Source: CAVWUA01 sp963758025 (lineage in GTDB: Bacteria > Planctomycetota > Planctomycetia > Isosphaerales > Isosphaeraceae). Taken from it: 64,000 nucleotides of DNA. The position numbers were made by a program, and so were the translations under genes. Under the pieces are notes generated by a model. It was given only the letters and a program-made list of their open reading frames with translations. It was not told the DNA's origin and did no database searches. The DNA is taken from positions 1,054,001 to 1,118,000 of the forward strand of contig CAVWUA010000006.1 of NCBI GenBank assembly GCA_963758025.1, given 5' to 3'. This document shows positions 27,479 to 36,641 of this stretch, piece after piece. Within the stretch, counting starts at the first letter, position 1. Each line of letters starts with the position of its first letter.

Positions 27479-29504
27479 ATGAGAAATAATTTGCGCGAAT
27501 TAACCAATCCCACGATTGGTCTGATTGAGTGGTTTCGACCGGGAGAATACGAATGCGTGGATCGTGTTCTCGCTGACATGAAGGCGATGGGCGTGAGGGA
27601 ACTGCGCACCGGGTTCTCCTGGGCGGACTACTATACGCCCGACGGAGAAGCCTGGTATGACTGGCTAATCCCTCGACTGGCAAGTGAGGTGAGTCTACTT
27701 CCTTGCTTTCATTACACGCCCCCATCGCTGGGCATTATTCCGGCCACCTCCTCCCCGCCGCGCGATCGGAAGGCCTATGCCGATTTCCTCGACGTGATCA
27801 TCACGAGGCACGGGCGGCATTTCGATTGGGTGGAGTTATGGAACGAGCCGAATAACCTCAACGACTGGGACTGGCGGCTCGACCCGGAGTGGAACATCTT
27901 CTGCGAGATGATGGGTAATGCCGCCTACTGGGCGAAAAGGCGGGGGAAAAAGACGCTTCTCGCTGGCATGTGCCCGACTGACCCCAACTGGCTCCGTCTG
28001 ATCGGGGACCGAGGTTTGCTCGCGCTGTTCGATGCGGTCGGCGTGCATGGCTTTCCCGGAACCTGGGAATTTGACTGGGAAGACTGGTCTGAAAATATCG
28101 CCCAGGTGAAAAATGTTCTGAAAGCCTATGCACCCAGAGCCGAGGTTTGGATCACGGAAGCGGGCTTCTCGACGTGGAAGCATGACGAACGAGGGCAAAT
28201 GCTTGCCTTTTTGCGGGCGATCGAGGCACCAGTGGAAAGGATGTACTGGTACTGTGCCTACGATCTCAACCCCGACCTACCCACTCAGGAAGGATTTCAT
28301 GCGGATGAACGACATTACCACATGGGTTTGAAGCGGACGGATGGAACGCCGAAATTGCTCGCCCGGATCTGGGAGAACAATGGACTGAAGGGGATACGCA
28401 AGTCGGCCGAGATCATCACCCGGAGTGCTCCTTCTCCGCGGAGCCGAGGGCATGTTCTGATCACGGGTGGTGCGGGATTCATCGGGGCTCCACCTATCCC
28501 ATCGTCTCCTGGAGGAAGGAAAGCACGTTCAGATCCTTGATGACCTCTCGCAGGCCGGAGCGGAAAACAACCTCCTCTGGCTACGCATGGCCCATGGCGA
28601 TCGCCTAACACTCGAACTTGCGGATATCCGCGATCGTTATGCAATCCGGCGTGCCTTGAGGGGTTCGGAGCAGGTCTTCCACCTTGTTGGAAAGGTCGCT
28701 CAACAGGGAGCACGGCTCGACCCAGTTCAGGACTTCGAGGTGAATGCCCGAGGAACGTTGAACTTGCTTGAAGAACTACGTTTACTCGAATATCCACCTC
28801 CGTTAATATTCACCTCATCGAATCGGATCTATGGAAAGTTGGAAAATATTGGGCTACATGAGAAGAACCTGCGTTACGAACCCATTGACCCATCGGTAAA
28901 AAGATACGGCATTTGCGAGGACCAGACGCTGAGCCTCCACGGTTCAGACGGGTGCTCGATCGGAGCAGCGGATCAGTACGTGCTGGATTATGCCCGCACC
29001 TGGGGACTCCCGGCCGTTGTACTCCGCCTGAGTGGCATCCATGGCCATCAAAAATCCGGGACAGGGACCAGGGGAGAAGTGGGTTCATGGTTCATGCAGG
29101 CCATGGAAGGGGAGCCTCTTATCGTGCCTGGCAACGGCAAGCAGGTGCGCGATTTATTATTTATCGACGATCTCGTCGAAGCGCTGGTCCTCGCGATGAA
29201 GCACAATAGCCAGATGTCGGGCAGAGCCTTTAACCTAGGCGGTGGTCCAGCGAACTCGGCAAGCACTCTCGAACAGATTGCATGCATCTCGGAAATGCAG
29301 GGAGAACATCCCACCATCCGCTTCGAGAGCGAGCAAGGCAATTCTCCACGCTATTATGTCTCGGACATCCGACGATTCCAGATGATAACAGGCTGGACGC
29401 CGCGGGTCGGGATTCGTGAGGGGATGTGCGCCTACTACCAATGGTTAATAGAAAAGCTCGTTCCGAAGCAGAGAGCGCTCAGGGTCGGGGAGGCAATCGT
29501 ATGA
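27479..29504 (+). CDS. Fusion of a GH39-like domain with a CDP-paratose-2-epimerase-like domain
   Basis: About 675 residues over one apparent frameshift. Residues 1 to about 315 are a TIM-barrel glycosidase-like domain: IGLIEWFRPGEYECVDRVLA, RTGFSWADYY, then WVELWNEPNNLNDWDW (the Asn-Glu acid/base motif) and VWITEAGFSTWK (probable second Glu). No signal peptide precedes it, so it is cytoplasmic. Then VLITGGAGFIG begins an SDR epimerase; a base shift near 28490 leads to HLSHRLLEEGKHVQILDDLS, VNARGTLNLLEELRLLEYPP, FTSSNRIYGKLE and an aligned end with VRDLLFIDDLVEALVLAM. The epimerase half is closest to CDP-paratose/tyvelose epimerases. Its stop overlaps the next start (ATGA). Confidence 0.75.
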
Positions 29505-30800
29505 ATGTTGTATTAGTCAATCCTCGCTGGACATTCGAAGGAAGCATCTACTTCGGATGTCGAGAGCCACATTTGCCTCTGGAATATGGCTACGCGAAAG
29601 CTTTGCTGGAGATGGAGGGGCATGACGTCCTGATCGTGGACGGACAGATGGAGAATCTGCCTCGCGCGGAGATCGCGCAGAGAGTCGCCGACTTTCATCC
29701 CGATTTCAGCGTCGTGACCACGGCCCCCAGCTACCTCTTCTGGCGTTGCGCGCCGCCGGAACTTCGGGTGCCTCAGGAGACCGTGGCGGATATCCGGAAA
29801 TTCGCCGGAATTCTGATCGCGGTCGGCCCTCATGGCTCGACCACCCCAAGAACAACGCTCCAAAAACTGGGCGTGGATGTGGTTGTTCAAGGTGAGTGCG
29901 AGGACATCCTCCCTCAGATCGTGGGGAGCGAACGAACGGACTGGCCGGAAATTCCTTCCATCGCTTATTGGAATGAAGGTATGCCAGTCGTTCAGGGAGG
30001 ACCACATACGACGGATATGGTCACATTGCCTGCCTTGTCCTGGCCCGCCGATGTGATCCATCGTCACCATCATCATCACCACCGCTTCGATGCCTCGCCG
30101 ACGGGACCTGGAGCGGAGATGGAGACATCCCGAGGTTGCCCATACCACTGCTCTTTCTGCGCGAAGGAGAACTTCCGCAACCGCTACCGCAAGCGCCCCC
30201 TCGCCGTGATTCTCGAGGAGCTCGATGGACTGATGGCTCTGGGAGCGGAGTACATCTATTTTATTGATGAAATCTTCCTGCCAAACCGTGAACTGCTCCA
30301 GGCCCTCGTTGATCGACCGATACGCTTTGGCGTGCAGACGCGCATTGACCTCTGGAATGCGGAGATGCTCGACCTGCTCGGTGAAGCGGGTTGCGTGTCC
30401 ATCGAGGCGGGCGTGGAGAGCATCAGCCCTGAGGGCCGAAATCTGCTCGACAAGAACAGTAAGCTCACGACGGAAGAGTTTACAGAACGTTTGATCCATG
30501 CGAAGCGCGGCATTCCCTTCGTGCAAGCGAATCTCATCGAGGCGCAGGTGGACGATGCCCAAGCGATCGCGGAGTGGCGCACACCTTCAAAAGTTCGGCG
30601 TCTGGTCCAATGAACCGGTCCCACTCTTCCCGTACCCGGGTTCACCGGATTATGTGAAACTTTGGGGATTTCCTGATGATCAAGCATGGGAGCGTGCTCA
30701 CGATCATTACCTGAAACTTTTTGATCGGTTCTGTGATATTCAGGATTCGCGTCCGCTCCCACTCCCTCAAATTGAATTAAGCGTGCCTCATGAGCGTTGA
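29501..30800 (+). CDS. B12-binding-domain radical SAM protein (one apparent frameshift)
   Basis: About 433 residues. The N-terminal half is a B12-binding-like Rossmann domain (MNVVLVNPRWTFEGSIYFG, later HDVLIVDGQMENL and VQGECEDI). The radical SAM cluster is TSRGCPYHCSFCAKENF (Cys-x3-Cys-x2-Cys), followed by a TIM-barrel with AEYIYFIDEIFLPNRELLQA and CVSIEAGVESISPEG. Between the domains is a natural stretch HRHHHHHHRFD. A base shift near 30583 leads to LQKFGVWSNEPVPLFPYPGS and an end at 30800. These enzymes often methylate or rearrange sugars and other carbon centres; the substrate is unknown. Its ATG overlaps the preceding stop and it overlaps the next gene by 11 bases. Confidence 0.85.
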
Positions 30801-31938
30801 TCATCAACCGTCTCCCAAGCGCATCCTCATGACGGCCGATACGATCGGCGGGGTCTGGACGTACGTTCTGGAACTGGCCCAGGCTCTCGATCAACTTCAG
30901 ATCGAGGTGATCATCGCGTCGATGGGCAAGCGCATGTCGACTTCGCAGCGTGAGTCGATCCGTGCCTTGCGAAATGTAAAGGTCATCGAAAGCTGTTATC
31001 GGCTGGAGTGGATGAACGATCCGTGGGACGATGTTCAGCAGGCGGGCGACTGGCTGCTCCAGATCGCGGACGACGTTCAACCCGATGTCGTTCATCTGAA
31101 TAGCTATGCTCATGGTTCACTCTCCTGGAATCGGCCGACGTTGATCGTGGGCCATTCCTGTGTCCTGTCCTGGTGGCAGGCCGTCCGGGGAAGACCCGCG
31201 CCCGCATCCTGGAATCGCTACCGCAGCGAGATTACGAAGGGCCTTCGAAACGCGGACGTGGTGATCGCGCCGACCAGGGCCATGCTCGCCGAACTGCGCC
31301 GGTTCTACGGTCCGTTTGCTGCCGAACGCGTGATCCCGAATGGACGGACGATTCCGGCATCCGTCCCTCTCGAAAAGGAACCTTTTATTCTCTCGGCGGG
31401 GCGACTCTGGGACGAGGCAAAGAATATTTCCATTCTGGAGAGAATCGCGGCGAGCCTGGAATGGCCGGTTCTGGTCGCGGGAGAGAGTGCGCATCCGGAT
31501 GGGGGCGATGCTTGCCTGAATTCGATTACCCTTCTGGGACACCTCTCACCACGCACGCTCGCCGATTATTACGCCAGCGCGGCAATCTATGCCTTGCCCG
31601 CGCGTTACGAACCGTTCGGTCTCTCGGTCCTTGAGGCGGCTCAGGCGGGCTGTGCGCTGGTCCTGGGCGACATCCCGAGCCTGCGGGAAGTCTGGGGGAA
31701 CGCCGCCGTGTTTGTACAGCCGGAAGATGAAGATTCGCTCAAAGCGGCAATCCAGTCACTGATTGCGGACCCCACGCGGCGTCAACAACTCGCGGCGCGG
31801 GCACAAAGGCAAGCGAGAAAATATTCGCCCCCCCGGATGGCTCAGGCCTATCTCCACGCTTATGCAGAAATAATGGATTCTACGCTGCAACACAACGAGT
31901 CCGCGTTGCCGGATCTTGCCAGGACAAATCACCTATGA
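30790..31938 (+). CDS. Glycosyltransferase family 4
   Basis: A 382-residue GT-B enzyme transferring a sugar from a nucleotide sugar. The N-terminal acceptor domain begins RILMTADTIGGVWTYVLELA and holds PDVVHLNSYAHGSLSW. The C-terminal donor domain shows FILSAGRLWDEAKNISILE, LLGHLSPRTLADYYASA, then YALPARYEPFGLSVLEAAQA (the E-x7-E motif) and a final helix. There are no membrane segments, so it acts on the cytoplasmic side. It overlaps the radical SAM gene by 11 bases and is followed 28 bases later by the first CgeB-like gene, so the cluster is probably co-transcribed. Confidence 0.88.
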   Translation: MSVDHQPSPKRILMTADTIGGVWTYVLELAQALDQLQIEVIIASMGKRMSTSQRESIRALRNVKVIESCYRLEWMNDPWDDVQQAGDWLLQIADDVQPDVVHLNSYAHGSLSWNRPTLIVGHSCVLSWWQAVRGRPAPASWNRYRSEITKGLRNADVVIAPTRAMLAELRRFYGPFAAERVIPNGRTIPASVPLEKEPFILSAGRLWDEAKNISILERIAASLEWPVLVAGESAHPDGGDACLNSITLLGHLSPRTLADYYASAAIYALPARYEPFGLSVLEAAQAGCALVLGDIPSLREVWGNAAVFVQPEDEDSLKAAIQSLIADPTRRQQLAARAQRQARKYSPPRMAQAYLHAYAEIMDSTLQHNESALPDLARTNHL

Positions 31939-31966
31939 CGATTCATCGATCCAGAGAGTCAGCGCG

Positions 31967-33168
31967 ATGAGAATTATCCTCTTCTATCACTCTCTCCTGT
32001 CCGACTGGAATCACGGCAACGCCCACTTCCTGCGCGGCGTGGTTTCGGAACTGCTTTATCGCGGACACGACGTGACGGTCTTCGAACCCAGGAACGGCTG
32101 GAGCTTGACGAACCTTCGAGCAGAGCACGGTGATACGCCGATCGAGGCATTTCAGGCCGCTTATCCGCCCCTGAAGAGCCAGTGCTACGACCCGAGCACG
32201 ATCGATCTCGAACGTGCGTTGGATGGGGCGGATCTGGTAATCGTTCACGAGTGGAACGATCACGAACTTGTGCGACGAGTCGGCGAGCAGCGTGCCCGTG
32301 GCGGAACTTTTCGGCTTCTCTTTCATGACACGCACCACCGTACCGTCACGGATCCTTCGGGCATGGCCGCGTATGACCTCGCCCATTACGACGGAGTTCT
32401 GGCCTTCGGAGACGTCATCCGCGACCTGTACCTTAAACGAGGCTGGGCTCGCCAGGCCTGGACCTGGCATGAAGCGGCCGATGTCCGCGTCTTTCAGCCC
32501 CTCGACGTGCCGAAACTCGATGGGGACCTGGTATGGATCGGGAACTGGGGAGATAATGAGCGTACCGCAGAATTACACGAGTATCTCTTCAAGCCGGCCA
32601 GGGCCCTGAGATTGCGGGCGAGGGTTCATGGGGTCCGCTACCCGAAGGAGGCACGTCAGGCGCTCGCTGATGCGGGGATTGACTACGCGGGCTGGTTGCC
32701 GAATTACGAGGTGCCGAGCGTCTTCGCGCGATTCCGGGTCACGGTCCATGTACCGAGACGACCCTACGCATCAGCGCTGCCGGGAATTCCGACAATCCGG
32801 CCATTTGAAGCGATGGCGTGTGGAATTCCGCTCATCTCTGCCCCCTGGGATGATGTGGAAGGGCTTTTCCAGCCGGGTCTCGATTATCTCGTGGCTCATG
32901 ATGCTCAGGAGATGAAAACACATATGCGAGATTTGCTTCATGATGCGTCCCAGGCGCGGGAGCTAACGCATCATGGTCGCCGTACGATCCTCAAGCGGCA
33001 CACCTGCGCCATCGGGTCGATGAACTTCTTGCCGTCTGCCGGCGTCTGGGCATTCCAACAGATGCGCGTTCGCCATCGGCGCGCGATTCCCATTTGATTT
33101 CACCAGAGGCCTCTCTCGAACGAAATGACCTGTTGAAGGACGTCGAGGCCCTATCCTCCACCTCTTGA
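31967..33168 (+). CDS. CgeB-like glycosyltransferase, copy 1 (one apparent frameshift)
   Basis: About 400 residues. Named after CgeB of Bacillus spore maturation, the family has a GT-B fold. It starts MRIILFYHSLLSDWNHGNAH, with GHDVTVFEPRNGW, HEWNDHELVRRVG, then LVWIGNWGDNERTAE and the donor-site segment IPTIRPFEAMACGIPLISAP. A missing base near 33005 hides the tail, which goes on as HRVDELLAVCRRLGIPTDA and ends at 33168. The start at 31967 is chosen from homology. The next gene, copy 2, starts 18 bases later. Substrates unknown. Confidence 0.8.
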
Positions 33169-33186
33169 CCTTGGAGTGTTTCATTG

Positions 33187-34299
33187 ATGGGCACGGTCTC
33201 CGGAATGCGGATCGCGTTCTTCGGCTCAAGCCTGGTCTCCGCATACTGGAACGGCGCGGCGACGTATTACCGAGGGATCGTCCGCGCCCTGAACGATCGC
33301 GGTCATCACGTCACCTTCTACGAGCCAGATGCCTTCGACCGGCAACGTCACCGCGACCTTCCCAATCCCCCTTGGGCGAACGTCGTCGTGTATAGCGCGG
33401 AGGGACCACAGGGGGTGGAGTCGGCGCTAGCCGATGCAAAGAATGCCGATGTGATCGTCAAGGCAAGCGGTGTTGGCGTGTTTGACGAGTTCCTGGAAGC
33501 CGCTGTCCTCGACCAACGATCTTCCGCCTCGCTCGTGATCTTCTGGGATGTCGATGCGCCCGCGACCCTGGAACGCGTCCAGCGCAATCTCGCCGATCCA
33601 TTCCGGCCACTCATTCCTCGATACGATCTCATCTTGACCTACGGTGGGGGTGATCCGGTCATCCAGGCGTATCACGCTCTCGGCGCGCGCGAGTGCGTCC
33701 CTATCTATAACGCGCTCGATCCGACCACACATCATCCCGTCGCTCCCGACCCACGGTTTGAGGCGGATCTGGGTTTCCTCGGAAATCGCCTGCCAGACCG
33801 TGAGGCACGTGTGGATCAGTTTTTCCTTCAACCGGCTTCCTCGTGGCCGGAAGGTCGGTTCCTGCTCGGTGGAAGCGGTTGGGAGGACAAGCCGATGCCC
33901 TCGAACGTCCACTATCTCGGTCACGTGTACACTTCAGACCACAATGCGTTCAATGCTTCGCCAAAAGCCGTTTTGAATATCAGCCGTGAGAGTATGGCAC
34001 GCTTCGGATATTCCCCGGCCACACGGGTCTTTGAGGCGGCCGGCGCGGGGGCGTGCCTCATCACCGACGCCTGGAATGGGCTCGATCAGTTTCTCGAACC
34101 GGATCAGGAAGTTCTCGTCGCGCACGACGGTAACGAGGTGCTGGAACATCTTCGGTCGCTTTCCCATGAACGTGCCCAGGCGATTGGGAACCGGGCCTTG
34201 AGGCGTGTCCTCGCCGAACACACCTATTCCCACCGCGCCGAGCAGGTCGAGACCTTGCTCGACGCCCGGCCAATGAGTCGTCGGAGTCTGTTCGTATGA
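33187..34299 (+). CDS. CgeB-like glycosyltransferase, copy 2
   Basis: 370 residues, intact. The N-terminus is MRIAFFGSSLVSAYWNGAAT followed by TYYRGIVRALNDRGHHVTFY; the middle reads VIFWDVDAPATLERVQ and YDLILTYGGGDPVIQAYHAL; the C-terminal domain has FLGNRLPDREARVDQFF, VHYLGHVYTSDHNAFNASP and the motif TRVFEAAGAGACLITDAWNG. It resembles copy 3 more than copy 1. The ATG at 33187 has GGAG about 11 bases upstream (an ATG at 33205 is an alternative). Its stop overlaps the start of copy 3 by 4 bases. Confidence 0.85.
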   Translation: MGTVSGMRIAFFGSSLVSAYWNGAATYYRGIVRALNDRGHHVTFYEPDAFDRQRHRDLPNPPWANVVVYSAEGPQGVESALADAKNADVIVKASGVGVFDEFLEAAVLDQRSSASLVIFWDVDAPATLERVQRNLADPFRPLIPRYDLILTYGGGDPVIQAYHALGARECVPIYNALDPTTHHPVAPDPRFEADLGFLGNRLPDREARVDQFFLQPASSWPEGRFLLGGSGWEDKPMPSNVHYLGHVYTSDHNAFNASPKAVLNISRESMARFGYSPATRVFEAAGAGACLITDAWNGLDQFLEPDQEVLVAHDGNEVLEHLRSLSHERAQAIGNRALRRVLAEHTYSHRAEQVETLLDARPMSRRSLFV

Positions 34300-35419
34300 G
34301 CTCGCGTTCGTTTGACATGGTCATCCTCGGCCTCTCCATCACGTCCTCATGGGGAAACGGCCATGCGACGACCTACAGGGGACTGGTGCGCGAACTCACG
34401 AAGCGAGGCCATCGGGTCCTGTTTCTGGAGCGCGACGTCTCCTGGTATGCCGCGAATCGCGATCTCCCTCGGCCACCCTTTGGCCGCACGATGCTCTATG
34501 AGAGCCTGGACGAATTGCGAGATTGCTTCGCGGAAGAAATTCAACGCGCCGACTTCGTGATGGTCGGATCGTATGTACCCGATGGCGTCGCCGTGGGGGA
34601 ATGGGTTCTTTCGCTCGCGCGGGGCGTGACGGCGTTCTACGACATCGATACGCCGGTGACCCTCAGCAAGCTGGCGAGGGGTGATCGGGAGTACCTCGCG
34701 CCGCACTTGATTCCCCGATATCAGATGTATCTTTCTTTCACGGGAGGTCCCACGCTCGAACGGCTCGAACAGGAGTTCGGCTCCCCCATGGCAAGGACCC
34801 TCTACTGCTCGGTGGACCCGGATCAGTATTATCCAGATCCTTGTGAATATCAATGGGATCTTGGCTATCTGGGTACTTACAGTGAAGATCGCCAGCCGGC
34901 TCTCGACCGGCTCTTGCTCGAACCTTCAAGACGATGGTCCGAGGGGCGGTTTGTGGTCGCGGGGCCGCAGTACCCGAGGGAACCGAGCGTCTGGCCCGAG
35001 AACGTGGAGCGAATTGAGCATCTCCCCCCTCGCGAACATCGCGGCTTTTACAACCAGCAGCGGTTTACGCTGAACCTGACGAGAGCGGACATGGTCCGTG
35101 CGGGGTATTCTCCCAGCGTACGACTCTTCGAAGCGGCCGCGTGTGGCACGCCAATCCTCAGTGATTGGTGGGAAGGGCTTGATGCGTTCTTCCAGCCAGA
35201 TGAGGAAATCCTCATCGCGCGATCCCCCGAAGAAACGCTGAGGTTCCTTCGCGACATCCCGGAAGAGTCCCGCCGAACCATCGGGCAGAATGCTCGCCGC
35301 CGCGTGCTCCATGCGCACACAGCGGCCCATCGCGCCAAGGAACTGGAAGACTACATCGCCGAGCGTTTCCGCACATCGCGCGGTCAGCGCCCGACAGGCC
35401 TTTATTTCGAGTTAACTGA
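34296..35419 (+). CDS. CgeB-like glycosyltransferase, copy 3 (end probably frameshifted)
   Basis: About 374 residues with the same layout: MVILGLSITSSWGNGHATTY, GHRVLFLERDVSWYAANRD, TAFYDIDTPVTLSKLARGD, DLGYLGTYSEDRQPALDRLL, FNxP-like YNQQRFTLNLTRADMVRAGY and VRLFEAAACGTPILSDWWEG. The literal frame stays open to 35933, deep inside the next gene and in unprotein-like sequence. A one-base shift near 35400 would end it at the TGA at 35417-35419, which overlaps the methyltransferase ATG as TGATG, the join used between DUF6916 genes here. I use that end. The ATG at 34296 overlaps the preceding stop. Confidence 0.78.
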
Positions 35420-36243
35420 TGAGCCGTACCTTGCAATCTCAGGGGCCACCGCCGACGAACCCGAGGCAACAAGAGATCGCGGCCCTCGCCCCCTGGTTTC
35501 ACAACTTGCATCTACCCGATGGAACTCAGACGGCGCCCGACCACCCGCTCGGAGATTTTCCTCACTTCAAGTGGGAGCAGATCGCCTCGCATCTTCCCGA
35601 GGATCTTTCCGGCTGGAGAGCGCTGGATATCGGCTGCAACGCGGGGTTTTACAGTATCGAGCTGGCACGCCGAGGAGCCATCGTGACCGGCATCGACCTC
35701 GACCCCCATTATCTCAAACAGGCACACTGGGCGGTCTCGCAGTACGGTTTGACCGATCGTGTGACATTTCGCCGAATGCAGGTTTACGACCTGGCGCGGG
35801 ATCCCGAACAGTTCGACCTCATCCTGTTCCTGGGGGTGTTTTACCATCTGCGTTATCCGCTTCTCGGCCTGGATCTTGTCGCGAAGAAGGTTCGGAAGTT
35901 GCTGGTTTTTCAGACGCTGAGCCTGCCGGGTGACGACGTGATCGACGAAACACAGGACATGAAAATCGAGGACCGGGAGGTGATGAATGCCCCGGGATGG
36001 CCGAAGATGGCATTCATCGAACATCGGCTCGCGGGGGACCCCACAAACTGGTGGGCGCCGAACCGCGCTGCCGTGGAGGCGATGCTCCGGTCGAGTGGCC
36101 TTCAGGTGACCGGCCATCCGGGTCATGAAATCTATTTATGCTCTCCTCGAATTTCTAATGTATCTTTAGAAAACAATATGAAGGAAGCGGAATTGTTGTC
36201 CGCGACGGGGCGACCCTGGTCGAAACTTTGGGATCAGCCTTGA
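35419..36243 (+). CDS. SAM-dependent methyltransferase of the sugar cluster
   Basis: A 274-residue class I methyltransferase. Motif I is RALDIGCNAGFYSIELARRG, then VTGIDLDPHYLKQAHWA; motif III-IV reads FDLILFLGVFYHLRYPLLGL. The N-terminal WFHNLHLPDGTQTAPDHPLG and FPHFKWEQIASHLPEDLSGW resemble the CmoB-like group of sugar-cluster methyltransferases. It could methylate a hydroxyl of the oligosaccharide made by the preceding glycosyltransferases. This is the last gene of the run; the A/T-rich tail ends in KLWDQP and a TGA. I recall an NCBI family of methyltransferases with this genomic setting but cannot confirm it here. Confidence 0.82.
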   Translation: MSRTLQSQGPPPTNPRQQEIAALAPWFHNLHLPDGTQTAPDHPLGDFPHFKWEQIASHLPEDLSGWRALDIGCNAGFYSIELARRGAIVTGIDLDPHYLKQAHWAVSQYGLTDRVTFRRMQVYDLARDPEQFDLILFLGVFYHLRYPLLGLDLVAKKVRKLLVFQTLSLPGDDVIDETQDMKIEDREVMNAPGWPKMAFIEHRLAGDPTNWWAPNRAAVEAMLRSSGLQVTGHPGHEIYLCSPRISNVSLENNMKEAELLSATGRPWSKLWDQP

Positions 36244-36641
36244 TCCTGGCCTGGTTGATCAGTCGCCCTTCCCAGGATGGGATTCCCCGGCTTCGTTGTC
36301 CGATTTCTGCCTGGGATTCATGAGACTTGAATTATGGGCCGATCCGGTGTAATCTCGTGGTTCCGTTGTGAATTCCAGGCAGATCCGGCGTGAGAATCAA
36401 AGAGATTGTGGATCTGGATGTCGCGGGTTCGAACCTCGCCACGTCTCCTGATCCGGACTCTTACCGAATCATGGATTTCGAATTTTCCTCCGTGACGGAG
36501 GATGTGAGTCCCGACGTGTTCAGGAAACCCTGCCCGTCACGTTGTCTCTCATCGGAAATCCCGCCGGTTACTCCCTCCTCATCACGCCGAAGCCTCGTGA
36601 TTGCAACCTCCGCATGATATAACATCGGGTGCCATCCGTAG
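36244..36641. other. Island-end spacer before the ATPase operon
   Basis: 398 bp between the methyltransferase and atpD. It has no gene-like frame. It includes the partial tRNA-His copy at 36403-36433 and, after it, sequence that must contain the ATPase promoter; I cannot pick a convincing -35/-10 pair. Confidence 0.5.
36403..36433 (+). repeat. Partial copy of tRNA-His (possible attachment-site repeat)
   Basis: The 31 bases AGATTGTGGATCTGGAT-G-TCGCGGGTTCGAA match tRNA-His 19016-19046 except one base (A in the tRNA). The match runs from the anticodon stem through the T loop in the same orientation, then stops. The copy lacks the acceptor and D arms, so it cannot be a functional tRNA. A direct repeat of the 3' part of a tRNA at distance is the usual footprint of integration. 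Confidence 0.85.

Noticed and set aside
30061..30088. Vector or tag contamination from the His codons
   Set aside because: The His codons are mixed CAT/CAC and flanked by conserved genomic coding sequence; no vector sequence is near.
35420..35933. Extension of CgeB copy 3 to 35933
   Set aside because: The extra 170 residues are unlike the family and overlap the methyltransferase in another frame; a frameshift near 35400 explains it better.
36403..36433. A second tRNA-His gene
   Set aside because: Only the anticodon and T arms are present and the acceptor and D stems cannot form, so it is a partial copy.
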